Assembly: GCF_040807025.1 (NCBI RefSeq)
Contig: NC_090968.1
Span: forward strand, 1,736,001-1,800,000
Reading direction: 5' to 3'
Source: Struthio camelus
Taxonomy: Eukaryota; Chordata; Aves; Struthioniformes; Struthionidae
DNA length: 64,000 bases
Part shown: positions 34,366-47,180 of the stretch, piece by piece
Layout: each line of letters starts with the position of its first letter
How positions within the stretch are numbered: the first letter of the stretch is position 1
The notes under the pieces: generated by a model
What the model saw: only the letters and a program-made list of their open reading frames with translations
Database searches by the model: none
Told to the model about the DNA's origin: nothing
Position numbers and translations under genes: made by a program

Positions 34366-35428
34366 ATGGCGTCAAGGTTACTGCGGGTGTGCGCGGCCCT
34401 GCGGCTGCCGCCCGCCCTGCCGGCCCGCGCCGCCCCCGCCCGCCACCTCGCCGTGCCCGGTGAGCCCCGGGGAGGGGGGGGCCGCGGGGGGGGGGGCGGG
34501 GGGGGGGAAGGGAGGCGGCGGCCGGTCTGACGGGCCGCGCCGCCGCCCGCAGGCGGCCTGGCCAGCGACGAGGAGCAGGCGACGGGGCTGGAGCGGAAGG
34601 TGCTGGAGGCCATGAACAAGGGCCTGGTGAGTGCGGGGGGGTCGGGGGTTAGGGGGAGGGTCGAGTCCCCGGGGGGGGGGGCTCAAGGGTGGGGTGTCCT
34701 TGGGGGTGGGGTGGGGGGGCTTGGAGGTGCTGAATGGCCGCGGGGCGGGGAGGGGGAGGGTGGCAATGTGGAGATTTGGGGTCGAAGCCTGGGGGCAGGA
34801 TGAGCCCAGGGATGGGGGCGGGTGAGAGATTTTGGCGGGGGGGGGGGGCAGCTCCTAGGGGAGCTCAGGGATGGGGTGTCCTCGGGGGTGGGGGAGCTTG
34901 GAAATCGCGGGGGGGGGGTGGTTGAGTCTGGGGGAATGAGGTGCCCTTGTGGATGGGGGGGGCGTTTTGGGGGGGGGGAACTTCGGGGGGGGTTAGATGA
35001 GCTTAGAAATTGGGAGGGAGCTGGAGGATGAAGGGGGCTCAGAAATGTGGGGGGATCGAGTCCTGGGCGGGGGCCTGGGAGCGCTGCCCACCCCCTGCCC
35101 CCCCCCCCCCCCCCCAGGACCCCTATAGCATGTTCCGGCCCAAACGCTACGCGGGAACCAAGGAAGACCCCAACCTGGTGCCCTCCATCGGCGACAAGCG
35201 CATCGTGGGCTGCGTCTGTAAGTGCCCCCCCCCCCCAGCCTCCTCCCTCGCCGTGGGGGGGGGTCCTTCACGCCAGACCCCCTCCCCAACCCCCTCTCCC
35301 CCCCCCCCAACCCAGGCGAAGAGGACAACAGCTGCGTCATCTGGTTCTGGCTGCACAAGGGCGAGGCGCAGCGGTGCCCCTCCTGCGGCGCCCACTACAA
35401 GCTCATTCCCCACGAGCTGCCGCACTGA
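34366..35428 (+). CDS. COX5B: cytochrome c oxidase subunit 5B
   Basis: Nuclear-encoded zinc-binding subunit of respiratory complex IV on the matrix side of the inner mitochondrial membrane. Exons: 34366-34459, 34553-34626, 35118-35217, 35316-35428; phases join to 126 residues (human 129). The N-terminus [20 protein letters not shown] is an Arg/Ala/Leu presequence of about 30 residues. Mature landmarks are [24 protein letters not shown]-like [42 protein letters not shown] and [10 protein letters not shown]. The four zinc cysteines are present as C-X-C (GCVC) and C-X-X-C (CPSC). Introns are short and G-rich; intron 2 has many G-runs. The gene is convergent with ACTR1B, as in mammals. Confidence 0.97.
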
Positions 35429-35510
35429 GGCCGCCGCTCGCGGGCCGGGACGCCGCGGGGGCCGAGCGGAGCCGCCGCGGCGCTGTCCCCTTCCCCCGTC
35501 ATCTTCCTTA

Positions 35511-35516
35511 AATAAA
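35511..35516 (+). promoter_or_regulatory. COX5B: COX5B polyadenylation signal AATAAA
   Basis: Canonical hexamer 83 bp after the COX5B stop. Its expected cleavage site near 35530-35540 lies shortly before the presumed ACTR1B 3' end, so the two convergent genes are separated by only about 50-100 bp. Confidence 0.8.
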
Positions 35517-35609
35517 AGAGTTGTGGTCTGGAAACCCGGCTCCGGTCCTGCCTGCGCCGCCCCCCCCCCCCGCGGAGAGGCACAACGCGGAGCAGAGCCT
35601 GGCGGTTAA

Positions 35610-35615
35610 TTTATA
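35610..35615 (-). promoter_or_regulatory. ACTR1B: possible ACTR1B polyadenylation signal, variant TATAAA
   Basis: No canonical AATAAA is seen on the minus strand just beyond ACTR1B. The AT-rich patch at 35607-35625 offers TATAAA, a known weaker variant, about 275 bp after the stop. Tentative. Confidence 0.35.
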
Positions 35616-35889
35616 ATTATTACTATACTGAATTTACAAAAAAAAAGAATACAGGCAACCGTGTTAAATTATTGTACATGGTGGTGGGGTGGGGGAAGCG
35701 GGCGCGGGGCTCCGAGCTCCGCGAGCCGCTCCGGGAAAGAGGGACGGACCCGTTCCCTGCCCCAGGGCGGAGGGTAGCAGTCCCGGGGCCGTCCCTGGAG
35801 CGCGGCGGGGGCCCCGGGGCGCCGCGCGCGTGGCGAGAAGCTGCTCCCGGCGGGGGGCGCGAGCACACCCAGGGCGCCCCCGGCCCTCT

Positions 35890-38620
<2,731 letters not shown>

Positions 38621-39417
38621 GCCGGCGGGCCCGCCGCCCGCTCGCTGCGCGGGGCTCGGCGCTGGACGCGGCTCCGGGCGACGCTCCCCTCCCTCCCCCG
38701 CCCCCCGCCGCCCGCCGCGCAGCCTACCCCGCCCGCCGCGCCCAGCCAATGGGAGCCCGCCCGCCGCGCGATTGACAGCGGCGGCGGCCGGGCGGGAAGG
38801 GGCGCCGGGGGCGGGGCCGCCGCCTGACAGCCGCCCAATGGGCGCGCCGCGGGGGCGGGCCTTCCGCATCAAGCCTGGCTGCGCCGCGCGGCCGGGAGGG
38901 AGGCGGGGGGGGGGGAGGTGATGTCATGGCTCCGCTCTTAAAGGGACCGCGCACCCCTATGGGGGGGGCGGGGGAGTTTGGAGGTGCCTGGAGCGGGGGT
39001 TGGGGTGCCCGGGGGGTGGGCGACTTGAGGGTAGCCGGGGGAGGGGTTGGGGGTGGCGCGGGTGGGGGGGGGGTTGCCATGGCCGGGACTGCTAGGAGGG
39101 GGAGGGGGTGTCGGGGGCGGAGCTTCGTCGAAAGGGGCGGGGCTTCGCCGAGGGGGCGGGGTTCCGCCGCGCGGCAGAGGGCGCGCGGGGACGCCGCGGG
39201 CGGGGCTTGGCCGCTCACGTGACGGAGGCGAGGGGGCGCGCGCCGGGGGCGGTGGAGTGCGGCGGTGACGTCACCCCTGTCGCAGAGGGGCGGAGGGGAG
39301 GCGGCGGGCGCGCGGCGCGGGGTGGGGGGGGGGAGGAGGAGGAGGAGGACGCGGGGGCGCGCGCCGGAAGCGGGGCGGGCGCGCGCGCGGAAGGCGCGGG
39401 GCGGGCGGGCGGGCAAG
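38621..39417. promoter_or_regulatory. ACTR1B/PURB head-to-head CpG-island promoter
   Basis: The two start codons are 797 bp apart on opposite strands in one CpG island. Sites seen: CCAAT at 38746-38750 and 38835-38839 on the ACTR1B side, TGATGTCA near 38919, E-box CACGTG at 39216-39221 and the full CRE palindrome TGACGTCA at 39266-39273 on the PURB side. A YY1-type CAAGATGGCGG overlaps the PURB start codon at 39414-39424. Whether there is one bidirectional promoter or two separate ones cannot be told from sequence. Confidence 0.75.
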
Positions 39418-40431
39418 ATGGCGGACGGGGACAGCGGCAGCGAGCGCGGCGGCAGCGGCAGCGGCAGCGGCGGCGGCGGCGGCGGGTTCGCGGGGCCCCG
39501 CGGCGGCGGCGGCGGCGGGCCGGGGGCCGGCGGCGGCCCGGAGCAGGAGACGCAGGAGCTGGCCTCGAAGCGGCTGGACATCCAGAACAAGCGGTTCTAC
39601 CTGGACGTCAAGCAGAACGCCAAGGGCCGCTTCCTCAAGATCGCCGAGGTGGGCGCCGGCGGCTCCAAGAGCCGCCTCACGCTCTCCATGGCCGTGGCCG
39701 CCGAGTTCCGCGACTACCTGGGCGACTTCATCGAGCACTACGCCCAGCTGGGGCCCTCCAGCCCCGAGCAGCTGGCGCAGGCCGCGGGCCCCGCCGGCGA
39801 GGACGGCGCCGGCCCCGGGCCCCGGCGGGCCCTCAAGAGCGAGTTCCTGGTGCGGGAGAACCGCAAGTACTACCTGGACCTGAAGGAGAACCAGCGCGGG
39901 CGCTTCCTCCGCATCCGCCAGACCGTCAACCGCGGCCCCGGCGGCCCCGGCGGTTTCCCCGGCGGCCCGCCGGGCCTGCAGAGCGGCCAGACCATCGCCC
40001 TGCCCGCCCAGGGCCTCATCGAGTTTCGCGACGCCCTGGCCAAGCTCATCGACGACTACGGCGGCGAGGAGGACGAGCTGGGCGGCCCCGGGGGCGGCGG
40101 GCCGGGCGGCGGGGGGCTCTACGGCGAGCTGCCCGAGGGCACCTCCATCACCGTGGACTCCAAGCGCTTCTTCTTCGACGTGGGCTGCAACAAGTACGGC
40201 GTCTTCCTGCGGGTGAGCGAGGTGAAGCCGTCCTACCGCAACGCCATCACCGTGCCCTACAAGGCCTGGGCCAAGTTCGGCGGCGCCTTCTGCCGCTACG
40301 CCGAGGAGATGCGCGACATCCAGGAGCGCCAGCGGGACAAGCTCTACGACCGCCGCGCTGGGCCGCCGGGGCCGGGCAGCGGCAGCGGTGCCGGCGACGA
40401 TTCCGACGGCGACGACGTGGACGACGACTGA
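39418..40431 (+). CDS. PURB: transcriptional activator protein Pur-beta
   Basis: Single-exon gene for a purine-rich single-stranded DNA/RNA-binding protein acting in transcription and mRNA transport (family knowledge). 337 residues; human is 312, the difference lying in Gly/Ser-rich segments (about 11-40 and 222-235). Three PUR repeats are visible: about 44-110 ([20 protein letters not shown]), 138-215 ([20 protein letters not shown]) and 240-305 ([20 protein letters not shown]). The tail is acidic ([11 protein letters not shown]). [12 protein letters not shown] and [17 protein letters not shown] are PURB-type, and the PURA glutamine-rich tail is absent. The frame is open upstream to 39265, but the conserved start and YY1-type context favour 39418. 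The extreme GC content could confuse assemblies. Confidence 0.97.
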   Translation: MADGDSGSERGGSGSGSGGGGGGFAGPRGGGGGGPGAGGGPEQETQELASKRLDIQNKRFYLDVKQNAKGRFLKIAEVGAGGSKSRLTLSMAVAAEFRDYLGDFIEHYAQLGPSSPEQLAQAAGPAGEDGAGPGPRRALKSEFLVRENRKYYLDLKENQRGRFLRIRQTVNRGPGGPGGFPGGPPGLQSGQTIALPAQGLIEFRDALAKLIDDYGGEEDELGGPGGGGPGGGGLYGELPEGTSITVDSKRFFFDVGCNKYGVFLRVSEVKPSYRNAITVPYKAWAKFGGAFCRYAEEMRDIQERQRDKLYDRRAGPPGPGSGSGAGDDSDGDDVDDD

Positions 40432-40632
40432 GCCCCCTCCCCGTGCCCCCCCGCCGCCCTCTCCCCCAGCCCGGGCCCCCCTTCCCCTCCTCGCTGCCGG
40501 CGCTGCGACGGGGAGAAGGGGGCCCCGAGCGCCTCCCCCTGCCCCCTTTCCCACCCTCCCTGCTCCGCCGTTGGAGAGAGAGAGAAACCGGCCCGACCGC
40601 AGACACCGACCGCGTCCCTCCCTCCTCCACGT

Positions 40633-40678
40633 ACACACATGCACACACACACACACACACACAGACACGCACGCACGC
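40633..40678. repeat. (CA)n microsatellite
   Basis: Alternating CA dinucleotides with CACG/CAGA interruptions, in the proximal PURB 3' UTR. Confidence 0.9.
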
Positions 40679-43149
40679 CGACCTGCACCGCCGCGGGGCA
40701 GCCCCGTCACCCGCCGGGACAAGCCACCGCCGTCCCGAAGGGAGCCCGGGACGCGCACCATCCTCCCCCGGCGCCGGAGGACCCAGCCGCCTGGATCCTC
40801 CCTCCTCCCCTACGCCTGCTTCAGCCCAAGGACTCTGTTTTTTGGGGAGCAAGGGGGGGGCCTCCCGGATCCTCTCTCCTTTCCTGCCCCGAAACCCCTC
40901 TGTCTGTGTCAACGTTGTGCCCCCACCACCATCGAAACCAGCATCCTGGCGTCCACAGCGCGCCGAGCTCGAAGAGAAGGGAGCGAGGCCACTGCGGCTT
41001 CCCAGCTCTAAGGGTGCAGGTCGTGACGGGGAAAGAGCCGTGACATGTAGAAATCATCAATCATGGACTTAGCCGGGCAGAAGACGGGCATTTAAAAACA
41101 GGGCCAGGGAGTGGGGGGTGGGGGGGGAAGAGAGAAAGAGATTGAGACCGGGAGCTTTCGGAAGCGTGATTTCAGGAGTGGGGAGGGGGGGCCGTATCTG
41201 GACCAACGTCCATTGTCTCTTCTTTTTTTCCTTTGCAGAATTGTTTGTTTTCTGGGATGCAAACTGCTAAACTCCAGGCGTCTGAACTGGAACCCATAAC
41301 TGAACTAGTTAAAAGCTGGCAGGTTTCTGAAGATTAAAGAACACTTTCTTGTTTTGATTTTTTTTTTCCTTTTAACATGGGGGTTGCAAAGAGAGGTAGG
41401 TTAAAGAAAAAGCAGGCATAAAGCACAAGGAAAGCTCGATGGATTGGCTGCTGCTCACTAAAGATCTTCCCCTTCTCTCCAAATAAGGTGGTCTCGAAAG
41501 AGCACTGGCTTTAGTAGTTGGAAGGAAGGCGAGCCAGTTTTCCCCTGGCTCCGGTGGGTGACGGCAATCCAGCCCCAGTCGCTGGGTCGCTAAAACTAGC
41601 TATTTCTTAAAGCTGTCGCTCGGTTGGGAAAGAGCAAAAAAAAAAAAAAAGAAAAAAAAAGAAAGAAACGCGGCTGCAAGTCTTTAATCTGGGCAAAGGA
41701 ACGACCGGCACCGAGCGAGACGCGAGCAAAACTGGAGGCTTCGGTGGGGATCCGTGGACGCATCAGTCTGACTCAAAACCACCAAGAACCTCAGGTGCAG
41801 AAATCCATCAGTTCTTCTTTTACGAGAATTTTTAGCAAACGAACTCGATCCGTTTCCTCAGTACCTCACATCGTGTTAACAGCGGAGTTGGCAAGGGCTG
41901 GCTTGTTAGCGCGACACACACAACCTGTGGGAGCTTCGGGCCCATCGCAGTGAAGGCGCCGACGCGAAAAACGATAAGCTCTGTGACTATAACTATACCC
42001 TGGCAGCGGGTATTTTTTTTTACCACCTTCAAGTTTCACCAGAGACTGGCTACTGCCAATTCGTCCAGCTGTTCCAGAATAAAGTTGGGGTCTTTTCAAC
42101 GATCACCTCTTCTATTATTAAATGGATTTTCACTCTCAAATGGTCTTTTTTTTTTAGCTAATCGGGTCAGTCCTACCCCTCCAGAAAGGTATTTTTTTAG
42201 CCACGTTATCGTATACTAGTAACTTTGAACTGAATGGGGAGCCCGCTGTTCATTCCAAAGTTTCAGGTATTACTTGTGTGACATCTTCTAGAGTCTCTAG
42301 GACTTTTTTTGGTGTTTTTTCTCTTTTTGTTTTTTTGGAAACTGTGCATGCCTGCCCTTTGATTTGAGCTGCCTTGTTAATTTATTATTGCATACCCTTC
42401 TTTTGGTATTCCTCTCTCTACACTATCTGTTCAGTTTGTATTTATTGGAAAACGAGGAACAGACGAAAGCGACTCTTCTCACGCGGTTGTGGCGGTGTGT
42501 GTGGGGGGGGGATTAGCTCCATCCCCTACCCGAAATCCAGCAATGTTACCAGGAATGTTACCCGTGTGTCCGTCTGTCAGCCGCGAATGTGTATCGCTGC
42601 CCTTCTCAAAAATGAATCCTGTCCTCCCATTGTCCATAGGTCTTTTTAAGGGATTTTTAAAAGAACTCTTTTGTTTTCCTGTTTTTATTCTTCTCCGTTG
42701 CAAAGAACTCGGTTTCCTAAATCATACGGGAGCAATAGTATTTCTTGATGTTTGAATTACATCCATACACTTGTACTGTATTTTGTACTGTAAGGCAGCT
42801 GTTTCCAGTAATGTCCTGCTGTATTTACCTATGTATTTTGTTCACACGCGTTCAGTTCTTTGCCGCGGAGAACGAATTGCCACCCGGTTTCGGCGGACGG
42901 AAGTCACGCTTTAGCGCCGTAAGACAGCTCCGTCCCGCGGATTAGAGCTCGGAGGCGGCGAGGAGGATTTGAGGCCGCCGGCGGACGAGGCTGTAACTCC
43001 GTTCATTGCGGACAACGAACGGTTCCGCGCGCAGACCAGCATCTCGTTTCCTTGCTTCAGTGGTGATGACTGACTTTCTGTTGCTCAGCTGCTGTGAGCC
43101 AATTTGGTTCTTGCAAAGATGCAGGCGGTACCTCTCCTTTTGAAGAGGA

Positions 43150-43180
43150 TTATATATATATACATATATATATATATATT
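43150..43180. repeat. (TA)n microsatellite
   Basis: TATATATA tract with one C interruption, followed directly by a T-run to 43200. Within the presumed PURB 3' UTR. Confidence 0.9.
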
Positions 43181-44317
43181 CTTTTTTTTTTTTTTTTTTG
43201 GCTGAATTGCAGTAACTAGCCTTACCTTTCTACTCTGTGGTAGCAACGGGGTCTTCACGGGCCTCAGCCAGTGGCTAAGCTGTCGTTAGCTGCCTAGGAA
43301 ATATGTGGAAGAGGAAAGAGGCAAATATCACATACGCCAAAAAAACAACCCCACTGCCGCACGTGGCGTTCGCTTTGGCAAACAGAAACCTTTCTTCTGT
43401 AGGCGTCAGGCCAGACAAGTGATGTATCTATGTACAGAAACCTTCTGCAGCTCCATTTGACCTTCCAGCAAACAGGTGATAAGAACAGAGCGCGTCGGGG
43501 AAGAAATCTCGCAGCAAAAAAAAAAAAAGAGCTTTTTAACCTGCCAGCGGCCAGCAAGAGCGATTCTGAAAGGTGGGTGGACAAGCCACGGGTGCAAGTG
43601 AGGACTGAGGTTTTTTCCGAAAGGGGGGAGATGTTCTTTGGGTTGATGTTGTTTGGGGTTTTTTTTGTTTGGTTGGTTGGGGTTTTTTTTGGTTTATCGT
43701 GCAGCAGGTCAAAGACCCGCTTTCCTGCTCCGGACAATGGGTTCAATCCCAGCTAAGGTTCACTGCTGGAGGAGATGCCTCCGCTCCGGAGACGGGAGGC
43801 GATGGGGGAGCTGGGGCGCGGAGGCAGGGAGAAGGGACATCGCCTCGCTGCCGTTTCCACCAGGAGATGGGTTTTCTCCCCTCTTGTATGCTTCTAATGC
43901 CATTTAAAGGTGGAGAGAGGACTGCACAAAACATTTATTGGCTTATGATTGAAGTGGGATGATTTTTGTTACACAAATCCCTTCCTCCCTGCCCCCAGCT
44001 GCACGAGCCGCCGTGGCTCCCGAAGCCGTGCTGCCCACGCCGTGCTCCTGCCTGGATCTGGCTCGTCTGGACAGACCGGGCTGCTCGCGCAGTCGGAGCA
44101 GCCTCGTTCCTGAAAACGTCTCCCTTCAGCTGGCTGGGAACGCGTAACCTGCCGGCCCGGACAGGCACGTGGGCTGGCGAGGACGGCTTGCTTCGGTGCG
44201 TTGCGATGGGGCCGAGCTGTGGTGAGGAAGAGCCAGTCCCGTCCTTGATGTGGCTTTGGGTGGAGAAGGCAGCGAGGTGGTCGTGAGTGGCAGGTTGGAT
44301 GGTTTTGTTGTTCCTTT

Positions 44318-44379
44318 ATAAATATATATATATATATATGTATATACACATATATATATGTGTGTGTGTATATATATAA
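44318..44379. repeat. compound (TA)n/(TG)n microsatellite
   Basis: TA-rich tract passing through ACACATATAT and TGTGTGTGTG, then TATATATAAT. It could form a hairpin in RNA if the 3' UTR extends through it. Confidence 0.9.
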
Positions 44380-45084
44380 TAGGTTTTTTGGTTTGGATTC
44401 CGTAGAAAACGGGCAAAATTCTTTTTTCGGAAGGGGGAAATCCCAAATTCTTGGAGCTTCCAGATTTCTGTTGCCCCAGAAAGGACAGTGTGAGAGCACA
44501 ACTCTATCAAAGTATCTGCTGTACAAAAGGAAATGTAAATCTTGTATAGCACCCCAAAACCTAATGTAAATACCCGAGACGTCTGGGCTGAAAAGCCCAG
44601 AGATGGGCCCTTGTCGGAGCCGGAGGTGGCTGTCCGCTCCCAGAGCTGCGGGCTGCGGAGAGATCCCTGCGGGGGCTGCCCAGTCATGTAGCGGGGATTG
44701 CTCTGCCACCACCCGCAGCTCCTTTAAAGTCAGAGTCAAAATTGCTTCAATTCCCCTGCTCCCCCGCCCCCAAAAGAAGAAGAAAAAACAATTATCCTGT
44801 CTCATTTTCAGTCGTTCAGGGTAACGGGCACAAGAGGTTGGTTACAATAATCCCCTCATATTGAGTGGTCCATCGCTGACTGCACACTTCGGCTGTGGCG
44901 ATAGCAGAGGATGACTTGCTAAGATGTGACCTTTCCCTAAGCGAGAGTGCAGGGCAGTGCCTGCACCCTAAGCGATTCAGAAGTGACTAAATCACGAGCA
45001 ACTTTGCTCTCGAGAGAGTGGCGGTTTCTCTTGTTGGCGAGAAAAACTCGCCAGCGCGTGATCCACGCGTTGGCTTCTCTTTTA

Positions 45085-45115
<31 letters not shown>

Positions 45116-47155
45116 GAACCGTGAGCGAGTGATGACGGTACTTTAGCTGATGCACAAGTAATCTCTCAGCAGATATTCGATGAAGGAGCACCGCCTTGAC
45201 TCTCGCCGCAGAGCTGGGAGACGTTGTCGAGAGGTTTCTCGTCAGAAAAGCAGCCCGTCTCTCTGCCGCGGCCAGTCAGGTGGTTCGAGGGAGCCCGTGG
45301 CAGGAAGGGGGACACTCGTGCAAGCGGGGGTTTTGAACCGGATCGGCGCATCTTTGCATGCGTCGTGGCTACGAGAGGTCTCGTGGCAAAAAACAAGCCT
45401 TAGAGCTGCAGGCTCACCCCTGGTGTCTCCTTGGAAGGACAGGCCTTGTTGAAGGATGCTCGGAGAGATATTCCTTGTAGGTTGAGGCTCTGCTGTTAAA
45501 AACTGGTGTGAGCGGTCTCCCTCTTCTTCCTCCCGGAGCCGGATGCTCAGATAACTCGGTAGAGGAACGTCAAGCCACCGTCAGGCGGTGCGGTGTGTGT
45601 GCCAAGCAGAGAGCTAGTGTTTCGTGCGTCCATGTAAGCTCCCCTGCCCTTCCCCGCACCCCTTCGCAGCGCATGCCGGGCCTGCCTGATACCAGGTCCT
45701 CTAGTTGTACGTAGAAAGCCCCCGCGACGTCCCGTTCTGCTTTGGATCTGCTGGCGGTGGTGAGAACGGTGTTTGGAAGGGCACATGTCGGAAAGCATCC
45801 GGCCTTGTGCGTGGCAGAGCCACGCGCTCGGGACCACGAGGCTTGTTTGGCAGCTGCTTAAACAGGAGGGAGCGAGAGCCCTAGGAAATCTTGGATCTAG
45901 CGCACTTTTGAGCTGAGCCAGGAAAGGAAATTACTAGTGAGGAGGGTGACATGCGTGTTGGCTTCTAGGCACAGTGCTGGTGACCATCAGGCTTGTAGTA
46001 CATGAAATCTCAGAGCCCCTAGGATGGCTTCTCTTTGCCTCATTAGTGCTGTGGTTCGTGTCTGCTCCCGCTGCCGAGCTACCTTTGTGGATAGGTGGAG
46101 GAAATCCCAGGCTCACGTGCCCAGACGCTTGGGCCTGTGTCGGTGGTGTCTAGCTGCCCAGCATGGCGTCGATGCTGTGGCAGTGATGGGCCTGCAGCTT
46201 TGAGGCCTCAGAAGCACGTGTTAAAGGCGGGGGAGAGCCCGCTGTGATTTTCTGGCCTCACAGCAGCATAAGAGAGCAGCGATGGGGAGACAAACTCCCA
46301 TTGCATCGGAGCGAGGCCACCAAAACAGGGCCAGAGCCGTCCTGCCTGGCGATGAGATGGCAAAGGGGGATGCGCCTGCGCTCCCGACACTGTGGAAGTG
46401 CTGCTTTATCGCCTTAACTCTCACAAACAGTAGCCGAGGAGGTTGCGCAGGCAAAGGCACGTGAGATGAAAGCAGCACGGGCGGCTCCGAGAGCTGGGAC
46501 CTGGCAGCGAGCCATCTCCCATGCCCCAGTTCATCTATTGTCGGGGCAGGATAAGTGCAGAGTTGTGGCACAGAGTGCAAACAAGGCCGCTGGGCACCTG
46601 CCCGCGTGTCGTCGTACCGTGAAGTGGGAAAACAGTGGCGCTGGGGGCAAGGCAGCAGGCGGAAGAGTCGCATCCTCCTCCGAAAGCTAGAGGCAGAGAG
46701 AGACGCCAAGCCTGGGCGCCACAGGGCTGGGACTGGCTTCCGCAATATCTGCTGAGAGACCAAAACGTTCACCCCGAAGTACCTTGACGAAAGAAGAAAG
46801 TTTTATTCCTCTTATTTTTTTAATGAAAGAAAAAAATAAAGCAAACCATGCACTTTACGCGGCCCAGCGCGGGGCTGCCGGCGCCCGGAGGGGCCCCGTC
46901 CCCCTCTCCCCGGCGAGCGAGCGACCCACGGCAGCGGGGCCGATTCTCATTCCCTTCCTCTGGCGGCCGGCGGGGCGGCTTTGGGAGATGCCGGGGAGCG
47001 GCCGGCTGTTGCCGAAGGCAGGTCCTGGATTTACCACTAGCAAAGATGACGCCCGACGTGACGAACTCCTCATGCTAGCGAGCACTCCTTACCGTAGCAG
47101 ATTTTTGCAAATGGAGTTTTACAGTCTATATTTAAAGAATTGTATGTTTGTAACA

Positions 47156-47161
47156 AATAAA
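47156..47161 (+). promoter_or_regulatory. PURB: distal PURB polyadenylation signal AATAAA
   Basis: Canonical hexamer within TGTAACAAATAAAAAGTATG, preceded by AT-rich sequence and followed by a change to GC- and TG-rich intergenic DNA. Confidence 0.65.
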
Positions 47162-47180
47162 AAGTATGCGGAAAAGTGAA

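Larger units (their letters stand above)
40432..47180 (+). other. PURB: probable long PURB 3' UTR
   Basis: 6.7 kb downstream of PURB holds no recognisable coding exon and ends with AATAAA at 47156-47161 in an AT-rich context. PURB mRNAs in mammals have a 3' UTR of several kb, so this interval is best read as one, with alternative earlier ends possible (AATAAA at 46835-46840). It contains (CA)n, (TA)n and A-run tracts noted separately. An independent non-coding gene within it cannot be excluded. Confidence 0.6.

Noticed and set aside
39271-40761. 496-codon minus-strand open frame antisense to PURB
   Set aside because: Shadow of very high GC and lack of TA-containing stops; no recognisable domain.
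39108-41072. 654-codon plus-strand open frame over PURB
   Set aside because: It overlaps PURB in another frame; the PURB frame has three clear PUR repeats and the conserved start and end.
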